From Gp7-AA10 sp035636095 (GTDB lineage Bacteria > Acidobacteriota > Thermoanaerobaculia > Gp7-AA8), in NCBI GenBank assembly GCA_035636095.1, contig DASPZU010000003.1, forward strand, positions 1-23,331: a stretch of DNA of 23,331 bases, read 5' to 3'. A program made the position numbers and the translations under genes. The notes below the pieces were generated by a model, which had not been told where the DNA came from, searched no databases, and saw only the letters and a program-made list of their open reading frames with translations. Below are positions 1 to 8,134 of the stretch, piece by piece; within the stretch, counting starts at the first letter, position 1, and each line of letters opens with the position of its first letter.

Positions 1-100
1 CAGCGAAAAGAGTTGCCGGAACGAGCAGCACCATAGCGCCGATTCGCGCCGATCTTCGCCACCGAGTCAGATCGGCATCTCGATCAGCGTGAGTCTTCAT
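1..100 (-). CDS. N-terminus of an unidentified exported or membrane protein (partial)
   Basis: An ATG at 98-100 on the minus strand opens a frame that runs off the left edge of the window after 33 codons. The visible peptide has a basic, polar start (MKTHADRDADLTRWRRSARI) followed by a hydrophobic stretch (GAMVLLVPATLFA), as in a signal peptide or a first membrane helix. No clear Shine-Dalgarno sequence precedes it. The family cannot be identified from this fragment, and it may not be a real gene. Confidence 0.35.
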   Translation of the reverse strand, partial: MKTHADRDADLTRWRRSARIGAMVLLVPATLFA

Positions 101-190
101 CACTGATGACTATAGAGAGGAGCGTCGAGAGTGAAGCGTCAGGTTTTGGTGAAGATTTACCGCGCCATTTCGGCGAGATGATAGGCGAAT

Positions 191-242
191 TGGTGGAGCT
201 GATCGGGATCGAACCGACGACCTCCTGAGTGCGATTCAGGCG
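191..242 (-). other. Isolated 3' half of a tRNA-Ala (CGC), possible attachment-site remnant
   Basis: On the minus strand this stretch reads as an anticodon arm (CCTGA-ATCGCAC-TCAGG, anticodon CGC), an AGGTC variable loop, a T arm (GTCGG-TTCGATC-CCGAT), an acceptor strand CAGCTCC, discriminator A and CCA. The acceptor strand would pair with GGGGCTG and form the G3-U70 pair typical of tRNA-Ala. The expected D arm is missing. The sequence just upstream is unrelated, apart from a GGAGGTG that could pair with six of seven acceptor bases but at the wrong spacing. A half tRNA ending exactly at CCA is what integrase-mediated insertion into a tRNA 3' end leaves behind, although no integrase is visible. 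A tRNA pseudogene is the alternative. The remainder of 101-380 shows nothing else recognisable. Confidence 0.6.
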
Positions 243-380
243 TTTGTCTCGAGACATCTGCGAACACCTCCAGACTCAATATTTTACCGTCGTCCGGTTT
301 TGTCTGGTCTCGTCCGAAGACTGCGAACTAGACGAAAATTAGACACTCGCTGCTCAGAAAAATCTCTCGGTCGTTCTGCC

Positions 381-2444
381 TCACAATCGCACGCGACGTA
401 GGAGTTGGGCATTGACCGCGACGATGATCGTACTCATTGACATCAACACAGCGCCCACAGCGGGCTGCAGCACAATTCCCGAGGACGCCAACACTCCGGC
501 GGCGAGCGGAATGGCCACGATGTTGTAGCCGGCCGCCCACCAGAGATTCTGAATCATCTTTCGGTACGTGGCCTTGCTCAGTGCGATGATGCGTGGCACG
601 TCGCGCGGATCGCTCCGCACCAGCACCACATCGCCCGCCTCCACAGCCACGTCCGTACCGGCGCCGATGGCGATGCCGACATCCGCGGTCAAGAGCGCTG
701 GCGCATCATTGACCCCATCACCGACCATTGCGACGCGCCTTCCCTTCTGCTGCACCTCTTTGACTTTCGATGCTTTCTGCTCCGGCAGCACCTCGGCGAA
801 CACCGTGTCGATTCCAAGCTCCTGGGCCACGGCGCTGGCGACCGCCTGAGCGTCGCCGGTCATCATGATGACGTCGACGCCCTGCTCGTGCAGCCGCCGC
901 ACGGCCTCGTGCGATTCCTGGCGAACTGCGTCGGCCATGGCGAACACGGCAACCGGCTTGCCTTGCTCGAACATCGTAATCGCGGCCTGGCCGCGAGCTG
1001 CCGCGCGATCGATCGCTGCGCGCAGCCCCGGTTCGATCTCGGAGCTAAGACTGCCAAGCAAAGCCGGACCGCCAACGAGCAGCTCTTTCCCGTTCACGAA
1101 TGCCCGCACACCTTTCCCGGGAATTGCCTGGAAGCGTTCGGCCCGTGGAACCGATAAGCCGCGATCCTCCGCGGTCTTCACGATGCCTTGGGCGATGGTG
1201 TGCTCCGAGTCGCGTTCCACTGCCGCAGCGAGAGCGAGCGCCTCCTCCTGCGTGAAGCCCTGGCTCGTCGTGATTTCCACGACCCGAAACTCGCCCAGTG
1301 TGAGCGTGCCGGTTTTGTCAAAGAAAACTGCCGTCACATTGCGCGCTTCCTCGAGTCCGCGCCGGTTGCGTACCAGGAGTCCACTGCGAGCGCCGAGTGT
1401 GGTGGAAATCGCGACCACCAGTGGGATCGCCAGCCCGAGCGCGTGAGGGCATGCGATCACCAGCACTGTAACGACGCGCTCGATCACGAACGAGGCGTCC
1501 TCTCCTGCGATGACCCAGGCCAGCAGCGTGACTGCTGCCGCGGCAACCGCGATGATTGTCAGAAGGAATGCCGCCCGATCCGCGAGCGCTTGTGCGCGCG
1601 AACGTGAGCTTTGCGCTTGAGCCACGAGACGCATGATGCCCGCGAGCGCCGTTTTCTCCCCAGTCCCTATGACTTCGATGCGCAGTGAGCCGGAGCCGTT
1701 CACGGTTCCTGCGATCACCTTCTCATTTGGTCGCTTCCGGACTGGTCGTGATTCGCCGGTGATCAACGACTCATTGACGTCGCTCGAGCCGTCTCGTACC
1801 ACGCCATCCGCAGGAATACTTGCGCCAGGACGAACCAGCAACAGGTCTCCATCGCGGACATCTGAGAGGGGAACAACCTCGGTGCGCTCGCCCACAATGC
1901 GTTCCGCGCTGTCCGGCAGAAGTTTGGCGAGTTCCTTGAGAGCGCCCGCGGCCTGAGCGATCGAGCGATTCTGGATCCAGTGGCCCAGGACCATGACCGC
2001 GATGAGGGTGGCCAGTTCCCACCACAGATCCATTCCCGGAAAGCCGAACGTCACGGCGAGACTGAACGCGAATGCGACACTGATTGCCAGCGCGATGAGC
2101 GTCATCATTCCGGGCTGGCGGTCGGCCAGTTCGCCCATGGCGCCCCTGATAAACACCCAACCGCCATAGGCGAAGACGAGCGTGCCGAAGATCGCCGAGA
2201 TCCAGCGCGCAGCAGCGGGCCCGCCCGGCGCCTGGTAGCCGAACCAACGCTGGATCATCGGCGCCCACAAGAGAGTGGGGATCGACAGCAGCAGCGTCCC
2301 CCAGAACTTTCGGCGAAACATTGCGACCGAGTGACCGGCGTGCTTGTCGTGGCCGGGACGCTCGCCGTGTGGAGTGTGATCAGCGTGGGCTTCGGCCGAG
2401 GTCCCGTTCGCTTGGTGCTGATGCCCGTGATGCGCTTCCGTCAT
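381..2444 (-). CDS. copB: CopB-type (P1B-3) copper/silver-exporting P-type ATPase
   Basis: An inner-membrane ATPase that exports Cu+/Ag+ (or Cu2+) from cytoplasm to periplasm. It has a His-rich N-terminal tail (HHGHQHQ and further HxxH clusters in the first ~40 residues) instead of an HMA domain, then a membrane domain. The transmembrane metal site is CPH (Cys at about residue 332). The phosphorylation motif is DKTGT (Asp about 376), the actuator loop has TGES, and the hinge has GDGVNDAP. The late membrane motifs GYN and MSMST, together with CPH, match the CopB subgroup rather than CopA (CPC). The usual SEHP motif reads SEHT here. I chose the ATG at 2444 (687 aa) because GGAGAG lies 7 nt upstream. 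An ATG five codons earlier (2459) has no ribosome binding site. The gene is monocistronic and transcribed leftward. Confidence 0.95.
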   Translation of the reverse strand: MTEAHHGHQHQANGTSAEAHADHTPHGERPGHDKHAGHSVAMFRRKFWGTLLLSIPTLLWAPMIQRWFGYQAPGGPAAARWISAIFGTLVFAYGGWVFIRGAMGELADRQPGMMTLIALAISVAFAFSLAVTFGFPGMDLWWELATLIAVMVLGHWIQNRSIAQAAGALKELAKLLPDSAERIVGERTEVVPLSDVRDGDLLLVRPGASIPADGVVRDGSSDVNESLITGESRPVRKRPNEKVIAGTVNGSGSLRIEVIGTGEKTALAGIMRLVAQAQSSRSRAQALADRAAFLLTIIAVAAAAVTLLAWVIAGEDASFVIERVVTVLVIACPHALGLAIPLVVAISTTLGARSGLLVRNRRGLEEARNVTAVFFDKTGTLTLGEFRVVEITTSQGFTQEEALALAAAVERDSEHTIAQGIVKTAEDRGLSVPRAERFQAIPGKGVRAFVNGKELLVGGPALLGSLSSEIEPGLRAAIDRAAARGQAAITMFEQGKPVAVFAMADAVRQESHEAVRRLHEQGVDVIMMTGDAQAVASAVAQELGIDTVFAEVLPEQKASKVKEVQQKGRRVAMVGDGVNDAPALLTADVGIAIGAGTDVAVEAGDVVLVRSDPRDVPRIIALSKATYRKMIQNLWWAAGYNIVAIPLAAGVLASSGIVLQPAVGAVLMSMSTIIVAVNAQLLRRVRL

Positions 2445-2827
2445 CGCTTGGCTCTCCATCGGAAATGTCGGGAACGTGGCGATTTCATTTTCGCAGCAGC
2501 CTCACGATGACGGCACGAATCCAGTCGGCATCGGTCCGTTGCTCAGGACGAAGATGTGTGGCACGAAGCAAGTACCGTCCCTTTCGGGCGATGGGAATTC
2601 GCTCCTGCCGTTCGCCGGCCGCGTCGGCTGCGCGATGATTCCCTTGCGCTCACCCACCCCGGAACGCGTGCAAGTTGCACCGATCGTCAGAGTCGCCACC
2701 ATTTCCTCCGTTCCACAACTTAACGCCCGTACTACGGCACGGAGTCAAGAATAACCGTTACTTCCGAAGAAACATTTGCCATAATTAAGGGCCTCAAAAA
2801 AATTCGAGTCGAAGGAGAGCATTCGAA
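2445..2827. other. Divergent intergenic region between copB and the zincin-like gene
   Basis: This 383-base gap must carry the promoters of both diverging genes. On the plus strand, TTACTT and CATAAT 16 nt apart (about 2757-2784) make a weak sigma-70-like candidate. It is followed by an AT-rich leader and a good GAAGGAGA ribosome binding site at about 2811. Short frames cross it on both strands (66 codons minus, 92 codons plus), but neither has a recognisable domain. I see no metal-regulator operator with confidence. Confidence 0.3.
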
Positions 2828-3658
2828 ATGCCCCACCGTCACGCACGTGTATTTGCTGTTCTTTTCGCGGCCGTACTCTTCATGGCGCCAACGTCGATGT
2901 TCGCAACTCACTCATGGGGTGGTTACCACTGGGCACGCACTGCCAATCCGTTCACGATCAAGCTGGGAGACAACCTGTCGAGTGCAGACTGGGAGGGTCA
3001 CCTGGCCCAGACTTCATCCGACTGGAGCAAATCGAACGTCATGGACACGACGATCGTACCGGGCGGCGCTACTGGCAGGAAGTGCCGGCCAGTGAGTGGC
3101 ACGGTTCAGGTTTGCAACGCCAGCTACGGCAATAATGGATGGCTGGGGCTCGCGCAGATCTGGCTGGCCAGCGGAACGCTTCACATCACGCAGGGCACGT
3201 CCAAGATGAACGACACCTATTTCGACACCTCGACCTACAACAACGCCAATGAGCGCGAGCACGTCATGTGTCAGGAGGTGGGTCACACATTTGGTCTCGA
3301 TCACCAGGACACCTCTGGCGCGTCGCTCAACACGTGTATGGATTACTTCTCCAATACCGGTTCGAACGCTGGCAGCACGCTGAGCACGACGCCGAATCAG
3401 CACGATTACGATGAGCTGGGGATAATCTATTCGCACCTCGACAGCTCGACCACCATCGCGTTCTCGCCGTTCGGCAATGGCCTGGCTTTCGGCGGTGAAG
3501 ACGAAGACCTCGATGGTCCAAACGCGTGGGGCCACGTAGTCGACGCGACGGTTGACGGCAGGACGACGACCTATGAACGCGACTTCCCGAACGGAAAGCT
3601 GCTCACGTTCGTGATCTGGGCCGACCGCGCGCACGGCAACGGAAACGGCAACAACTAA
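2828..3658 (+). CDS. Secreted zincin-like (matrixin-type) metallopeptidase with a QExxH site
   Basis: A 276-residue exported protein with a signal peptide (about residues 1-26, ending SMFA). The core motif is QEVGHTFGLDH (about residues 152-162), followed by an NTCMDY segment that matches the Met-turn of metzincins. The classical site is HExxHxxGxxH. Here the first His is Gln, encoded by CAG, so either zinc is held by two His plus another ligand or the protein is not a classical peptidase. I believe relatives with CQE in this place exist, so it may be a family trait. The C-terminus is rich in Gly/Asn (HGNGNGNN). A GAAGGAGA ribosome binding site lies about 9 nt upstream of the ATG. It is the only plus-strand gene within the island, convergent with the SnoaL-like gene, and its link to metal handling is unproven. 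Confidence 0.75.
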   Translation: MPHRHARVFAVLFAAVLFMAPTSMFATHSWGGYHWARTANPFTIKLGDNLSSADWEGHLAQTSSDWSKSNVMDTTIVPGGATGRKCRPVSGTVQVCNASYGNNGWLGLAQIWLASGTLHITQGTSKMNDTYFDTSTYNNANEREHVMCQEVGHTFGLDHQDTSGASLNTCMDYFSNTGSNAGSTLSTTPNQHDYDELGIIYSHLDSSTTIAFSPFGNGLAFGGEDEDLDGPNAWGHVVDATVDGRTTTYERDFPNGKLLTFVIWADRAHGNGNGNN

Positions 3659-3681
3659 CTCGCAAACGTCTACCAATTTGG

Positions 3682-3716
3682 AAAACGAGCGAGGCACCGG
3701 CGCCTCGCTCGTTTTT
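3682..3716. terminator. Bidirectional intrinsic terminator between convergent genes
   Basis: A perfect 10-bp inverted repeat, CGAGCGAGGC (3686-3695) and GCCTCGCTCG (3702-3711), encloses a 6-nt loop. AAAA lies on the left and TTTTT on the right. It can end transcription of the rightward zincin gene and of the long leftward island, whose last gene stops at 3724. Confidence 0.9.
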
Positions 3717-3723
3717 CATCCGC

Positions 3724-4539
3724 TTACTGCGGCGCTCCGGCGATTTGGGCGCCGAGCGCAGAGACGAGCGCATCGCGCACGCGCGGATTGCGACCGATAT
3801 AGATCGCAATCAATGCCTCTTTTCGAAAAATGTGCGGCGGCGCCATCCACGTCACCATCGATGTGCCGATGGGCGAGCCCGAGGGAGCGATCTTTGAGGC
3901 TTCCCGCGACGCGATGGCGGCGTCACCGAACTGATAGAGCTGCAGCTCCTCGCCCTCGACCGTAAACACTTGCGCGGGAACGCTGAAAAACGGCTGCCGA
4001 ATCTCGCTCGCCTTCTTGACGTCGAAACCCGCCTTTCGCAGCGCCGAGACCAGCGCATCAATCGATGCGGGCGGACGGCGCCCGCTGCTGCTGTGCCAGT
4101 GCACGATTTTCCAGCCGTCGCTCCGTTTCTCGAGGACCGCCGTCCCGAGGCCCTGCCCTTCGACGTGACGCTCTTTGATATCGGCAGCGATCGTGTAGCT
4201 GAACGTCGCCCAGGCCGTCGTGCCCGCGATGTGCTCGTGGATGTCGTCGAGGCGGTACTCGACGTTTTTCATCTCAGCCATCTCAGGCTTCCGATGATGA
4301 TCGCGGTAGTCATCCCATCCGTAATTCGCGTGGCCGCCCTCGAACACCATGACGTCAGCACCATGTGACCAGACGCTGTCGACGAGATCAAATACTCCTG
4401 TCTCGAATCCGCGCGCGTTCTGGAGCAGCGCGTTTTTGACATCCTCGGCATCGTTTCCGGTTCTTTTGGGAACAGGCGCAGCCAGCGATGCAGTCCAGAG
4501 GAAAAGCAGCAAAAGTCCGAGCGTTGTCCGCTTCAACAT
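3724..4539 (-). CDS. Exported SnoaL-like (NTF2-fold) protein with an extra C-terminal domain
   Basis: A 271-residue protein with a signal peptide (hydrophobic LGLLLLFLWTASLAA). About residues 28-150 resemble the NTF2/SnoaL-like fold: a helical start with DAEDVKNALLQN, a strand with DVMVFEGGHANY, and the closing strand DGWKIVHWHSS, typical of DUF4440-like proteins. The remaining ~120 residues form a second domain I cannot name, containing FTVEGEELQLYQFGD and ending in ALVSALGAQIAG. It starts 5 nt after the preceding DUF5666-like gene, with a GAGGT ribosome binding site that overlaps that gene's stop region, so it is the last gene of the oxidase operon. A ligand-binding or enzymatic role is possible, but no catalytic residues can be assigned. 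Confidence 0.7.
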   Translation of the reverse strand: MLKRTTLGLLLLFLWTASLAAPVPKRTGNDAEDVKNALLQNARGFETGVFDLVDSVWSHGADVMVFEGGHANYGWDDYRDHHRKPEMAEMKNVEYRLDDIHEHIAGTTAWATFSYTIAADIKERHVEGQGLGTAVLEKRSDGWKIVHWHSSSGRRPPASIDALVSALRKAGFDVKKASEIRQPFFSVPAQVFTVEGEELQLYQFGDAAIASREASKIAPSGSPIGTSMVTWMAPPHIFRKEALIAIYIGRNPRVRDALVSALGAQIAGAPQ

Positions 4540-4544
4540 GACCG

Positions 4545-4844
4545 TTACCTCTTCGTGGTGCCGATCTTCACCGTCACCGCGTTCTTGCCATCTTCGGTCG
4601 TGTGAATGACCACGCGCGTTCCGGCCGTGATGTCCTTGAAACTCGAGGCTTTCCCGGCTTTCGAGAACTTCGTATCGGACGTCACGTACATTGTCATTTC
4701 GTGACCATCAGTGGCCTTGACCATGATGTGGTCGACACCGACCATCGTGACCGTTCCCATCAAGTTGTGCGATTTACCGCCATGAGCGAACGCGAAAGTC
4801 GAAATGAAAAGCAATACCACAGCAATGGATAAAAAACGACGCAT
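4545..4844 (-). CDS. Small exported DUF5666-like protein
   Basis: A 99-residue protein with a clear signal peptide (FLSIAVVLLFISTFAFA) and a small mature beta domain. Its pattern is GTVTMVGVDHIMVKATDG, TSDTKFSK, then GTRVVIHTT, which resembles DUF5666/OB-like domains found in periplasmic proteins. The mature start is His-rich (HGGKSH), and two Met residues flank the second strand (HEMTMYV), which could suit weak metal binding. A strong GAGGAGAAAAAT ribosome binding site overlaps the stop codon of the cytochrome gene, so the two are translated from one message. Function is unknown. A periplasmic metal buffer is an inference from position. Confidence 0.7.
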   Translation of the reverse strand: MRRFLSIAVVLLFISTFAFAHGGKSHNLMGTVTMVGVDHIMVKATDGHEMTMYVTSDTKFSKAGKASSFKDITAGTRVVIHTTEDGKNAVTVKIGTTKR

Positions 4845-4856
4845 ATTTTTCTCCTC

Positions 4857-5498
4857 TTAGTGGTGATGTTGTTTTTCGCTGTTTGACTGTTCCTCGCCGG
4901 CGTTGCTGCCGGCCAGGAATTCCTGTTCCTGCTGCATTTCTTCGTACTCCTGAGGAGTTTTCGGATTCATGTTCTCCATCTGGGCCGTCTCGTCGGCGGT
5001 GATCTTCGGCAGATGCCTGATGAAGTGCACGAGGGCCCACGAGCCGCGCGCGGACTCCGCCGTGCCGTCGCCCCAACCCGGCATGCCGGTCAGGCGGACG
5101 CCATTCTCGATGGTGGCGAACAATTCGCCATCGGATTGCGACTGCGTCTTTCGAAGCGTCATGTCCGGCGCCCGCGGGTACAAGTGCTGCCCCATTTCCG
5201 TTTTCCCCTTGCCATCGTTCGCGTGACAGGTTGCGCAGTGGTCCGCGAAATGCGCGCGCGCCTCGGCAAGCACATCGGGGGTGAGCGGGAGTGGATTCTG
5301 AGCCTGGTGCAGATCGGCAGGAATAGACCAGTGGCGCATCCTGCCGGCGATGAAGGCCTCGATCGCCGTCGGCTCGTCATGGGTGCTGAAGCCATATCGC
5401 AACGTGTAGATAAATGCGCCGAAAGCGATCAGCAACCCGAGAAACAAAGCCGCGATCGCGACTTCGATCAGGAACGGAAGTTTGAATCCTCTTCGCAT
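4857..5498 (-). CDS. Membrane-anchored monohaem cytochrome c
   Basis: A 213-residue protein with one N-terminal membrane helix (about residues 8-32), used as an anchor. The class I haem motif is CATCH, followed by NDGKGKTEMG and a candidate distal Met in the LTGMPGWG segment. The C-terminus is acidic, then His-rich (KQHHH). I chose the ATG at 5498, 8 nt downstream of the oxidase stop, over an upstream in-frame start at 5552 that would overlap the oxidase gene and lacks a signal-like sequence. Being immediately downstream of a multicopper oxidase, it may exchange electrons with that enzyme in the periplasm. This pairing is common in copper-resistance loci, but direct transfer is inferred. Confidence 0.85.
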   Translation of the reverse strand: MRRGFKLPFLIEVAIAALFLGLLIAFGAFIYTLRYGFSTHDEPTAIEAFIAGRMRHWSIPADLHQAQNPLPLTPDVLAEARAHFADHCATCHANDGKGKTEMGQHLYPRAPDMTLRKTQSQSDGELFATIENGVRLTGMPGWGDGTAESARGSWALVHFIRHLPKITADETAQMENMNPKTPQEYEEMQQEQEFLAGSNAGEEQSNSEKQHHH

Positions 5499-5506
5499 AA
5501 CGGCGC

Positions 5507-6760
5507 TCAGCTCACACGCTGCGCGACTGTTCCGCGCGGATATGCATACCAACCGGGATCAGCGCCGTTCGGAGGAAGCTCTTCTCGGATTTTGATGATC
5601 GTGAACATGCCGCCCATGTCGATCGGTCCGAACGGCCCGGTACCTCCTCGCATCGGAATGCTGTTTCGCGGAACGGCCATGCCGTGTTGCATCTCTGCCA
5701 TCTCGCCCATCCCCTTGGTTCCCATCACCATCGTTCCCGGCACCACCGCATTCGCGCGCGCCTCGGCCGATCCGGCATCGACTCCCAGAAGATTCGGCAG
5801 GTTGTGCGCCATCTGATTCATCGTGTGGTGGGTCTTATGGCAGTGGAACGCCCAATCCCCAGGGTTGTCTGCGGTGAACTCGATATCACGCGTCGCGCCA
5901 ACCGGAACATTGACCGTGCTCTCGGGAATCCACGCGGATTGCTCGATCGGTCCGGCATCGGTTCCAGTCGTGTAGAAGTGGTGTCCATGAAGGTGAATCG
6001 GATGCGAATCCATGCTCAGATTCGCAAGGCGGATCCGCACGCGATCACCGAGTCGGACCGGCAGTGGAGCAGTGCCGGGAAAGACTCGGCTGTTGAAAGT
6101 GAAAACGTTGAAGTCGAGCATCACCGTCGGATCGGGCTTCGAAGTTCCCGGCTTGATGAACCATTCGTTCAGAAAAATCGCGAAGTCGCGATCGACGCCA
6201 TGCACGGCAGCGTTGCGGGGATGAATGATGAAGAAACCGTGAGCGCCCATCGCGATCTGCACCATCTCGTCGAAGTGCGGGTGATACATCTGCGTTCCGG
6301 TCTGCTTCAGAGTGAATTCGTAGGCGAAGGTCTCACCGGGACCGATCTTCGGCTGATTGAGACCGCTCACGCCGTCCATTCCGTTCGGCAGAATGAAGCC
6401 GTGCCAGTGCACGGACGTCCCTTCCTGGAGGTTGTTGGTCACGTAAATGCGGACGCGATCGCCTTCGAAGGCCTCGATCGTCGGTCCGGGAGTCATCCCG
6501 TTGTAGCCATAGCAATCGACGACGAAGCCAGGCGCAAACTCGCGCTTCACGACGCCGAGTGTGAGATGAAATGTCCTTACTCCGTTTTCCATGCGGAACG
6601 GCAGCGTCGCGCCGTTTGGTGTAATCACCGGCGCTCGCCCACTACTGCGGGCGCGAGCTAACTGAGGCTGCCGCTGGGTCTGAGCGTCTGCGCGTTGAGC
6701 GAGCGCGGCACCTCCCAACCCGCCTGCGAGCGAAACGAGCCAATCGCGTCGAGAGAACAT
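5507..6760 (-). CDS. Periplasmic multicopper oxidase (two-cupredoxin-motif, CopA/CueO-like role)
   Basis: A 417-residue enzyme with a twin-arginine-like leader (FSRRDWLVSLAGGLGG), as expected for a copper enzyme folded before export. All copper-ligand motifs are present: HWHGF, HPHFD, HPIHLHGHHF and HCHKTHHTMNQM, the last being the T1 pattern HCHxxxHxxxxM. A Met/His-rich tail (MVMGTKGMGEMAEMQHGM) could bind Cu(I). It probably oxidises toxic Cu(I) to Cu(II) using O2. The frame allows a GTG at 6763, but the ATG at 6760 has AAGGAGG 6 nt upstream and overlaps the preceding TolC stop codon by one base (TGATG), so I use 6760. It is translationally coupled to the TolC gene before it and followed by the cytochrome. 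Confidence 0.92.
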   Translation of the reverse strand: MFSRRDWLVSLAGGLGGAALAQRADAQTQRQPQLARARSSGRAPVITPNGATLPFRMENGVRTFHLTLGVVKREFAPGFVVDCYGYNGMTPGPTIEAFEGDRVRIYVTNNLQEGTSVHWHGFILPNGMDGVSGLNQPKIGPGETFAYEFTLKQTGTQMYHPHFDEMVQIAMGAHGFFIIHPRNAAVHGVDRDFAIFLNEWFIKPGTSKPDPTVMLDFNVFTFNSRVFPGTAPLPVRLGDRVRIRLANLSMDSHPIHLHGHHFYTTGTDAGPIEQSAWIPESTVNVPVGATRDIEFTADNPGDWAFHCHKTHHTMNQMAHNLPNLLGVDAGSAEARANAVVPGTMVMGTKGMGEMAEMQHGMAVPRNSIPMRGGTGPFGPIDMGGMFTIIKIREELPPNGADPGWYAYPRGTVAQRVS

Positions 6761-8118
6761 CACTGACCTCCTTGCCGTTTTTCAGGAATACCGTTGAGGG
6801 CACGATCGAGATTCGTTCGCGCGATCCAGTAGTCGCGTTGCGCATCGATGTAGTCACGCCCCGCGCTTGCTTCGTTCTGGCGCGCCTGAATGAGTTGGAA
6901 AAAACCGGCGACCATGGCGTTGTGCTCGAGCTGAGTCAGGGCGACAATTCGCTGCCGGCGCGGAATGAGAACGTCGCGGTAGTACTCGACCCGACCGCGC
7001 GCCGATAGCAACCGATCCTGCGCCGCGCGGACCTCGGACGAAGCCGCGGCTGTGATGGCCGACAACTGTTGGCGCCGCATGAGAAGCTGCGCCTCTGCGC
7101 GCGCTCGCGCCGCCGCGCCGCGATTGAAAATCGGAATCGGAATCGTCACTTCCGGACCGGTCGTCGTCGGCCCCTCGGCGTCGCGCTCACGATGAACGCC
7201 GGCGTCAATGTCGCCGATCGCAGAAAGGCGGGCGATCGGCAGAAGACGCTCGGCGGCTTCCACCTCTCGCCTCGCTGCCGCGATATCCAGTCGTCTCGTG
7301 GCCAGCATTTGCGCCAGATCGGCCTCGCTCATTTCAGTCGCCGGCGGACGCTGGAAGTCGTCCTCGATCTGCCAATTGATCGTGGTGTCGCGAAGTCCGA
7401 GAGCGCGGATGAGCGTCTCCCGCGCAATGAGGACTTCTTCCTCGCTCCTGGCCAGATCGAGCTTGGCCTGTTCGTACTGCGCCTGCTGGTTTTCGAGATC
7501 GAGATCGGTGATGTTGCCGGCGACGTGTTGTTTTCGTGTGAGATCAGCAGAAGCTTTTGCCGCTTCGATGATCGTACGGTTCATCGAGACGTGCTGCGAT
7601 GCTGCGACCAGATCGAAGAAGTCGGCGCGTACAGCGGCGGCCGTGCCGAGGACCTCCGCGGCGACGCGAAGCTTGGCAGCCCCGAACGCCGCTCGTGCCG
7701 CGGCGCGGCGGCGCGGGAGCTGGACGATGTCGAGAATCGATTGCGTCAGCGTGAGCTCGTACGGACGCACAGGACTTCCGGGGAAACGGATCTCGCCGCC
7801 GAGAATCGGATTGCGAATGGTGGACGCCTCGAGCAGATCCGCCCGCGCCAGACCAAGCTGGGTGAGCTCGACCTGAATCTGCGGATTATTCATGAGCGCG
7901 ATGCCGACAGCCGTTTCGGCGTCGAGCTTGCGCGTTCGAAGCGTGGTCAAAACGCGCTCGTCGTCTGCCATCGCCGGCGGCGTCAGCTCGACGGTCTGGT
8001 TGCTTCGCACGCGCAACTCGCGCTGCACGTCCGGCAATCCTCCATCATGAGGAACAGTTACGCAGCTTCCGAGCAGCAGCAACGCGATCGCTTGCGTGAT
8101 CGAGAAAAAATGTTTCAT
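6760..8118 (-). CDS. TolC-family outer-membrane factor, lipoprotein
   Basis: A 452-residue outer-membrane efflux protein. The ATG at 8118 is preceded by GAGGAAG. It gives a lipoprotein signal (MKHFFSITQAIALLLLGSC), whereas the longer frame upstream has only basic, low-complexity residues. The mature part has the two internally similar TolC/OEP halves with long helical segments (ALMNNPQIQVELTQLGLARA near the start; the second half has arginine/alanine-rich helices with RAEAQLLMRRQQL). No RND or fusion protein is adjacent; instead it sits between a Met/His-rich lipoprotein and the multicopper oxidase. It could serve another pump, or act with the oxidase as in Pco/Cop-type outer-membrane steps. 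The window holds a second TolC homologue with the Cus genes. Confidence 0.88.
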   Translation of the reverse strand: MKHFFSITQAIALLLLGSCVTVPHDGGLPDVQRELRVRSNQTVELTPPAMADDERVLTTLRTRKLDAETAVGIALMNNPQIQVELTQLGLARADLLEASTIRNPILGGEIRFPGSPVRPYELTLTQSILDIVQLPRRRAAARAAFGAAKLRVAAEVLGTAAAVRADFFDLVAASQHVSMNRTIIEAAKASADLTRKQHVAGNITDLDLENQQAQYEQAKLDLARSEEEVLIARETLIRALGLRDTTINWQIEDDFQRPPATEMSEADLAQMLATRRLDIAAARREVEAAERLLPIARLSAIGDIDAGVHRERDAEGPTTTGPEVTIPIPIFNRGAAARARAEAQLLMRRQQLSAITAAASSEVRAAQDRLLSARGRVEYYRDVLIPRRQRIVALTQLEHNAMVAGFFQLIQARQNEASAGRDYIDAQRDYWIARTNLDRALNGIPEKRQGGQ

Positions 8119-8134
8119 CGCGTTCTTCCTCACA

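Noticed and set aside
230..290. Complete tRNA gene continuing upstream of the tRNA-Ala half
   Set aside because: A GGAGGTG could pair with most of the acceptor strand, but the segment between it and the anticodon arm is about 4-5 nt too long and cannot form a normal D arm.
2502..2702. 66-codon minus-strand frame upstream of copB
   Set aside because: No ribosome binding site, domain or signal seen; composition looks non-coding, and overlapping frames of similar length exist on the other strand.
2476..2754. 92-codon plus-strand frame between copB and the zincin gene
   Set aside because: Overlaps the other frame, no recognisable domain, and its translation looks like random GC-rich sequence.
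3014..3697. 227-codon minus-strand frame over the zincin gene
   Set aside because: Lies antisense to a well-supported gene with signal peptide and motif; the Arg/Val-rich translation is typical of a shadow frame.
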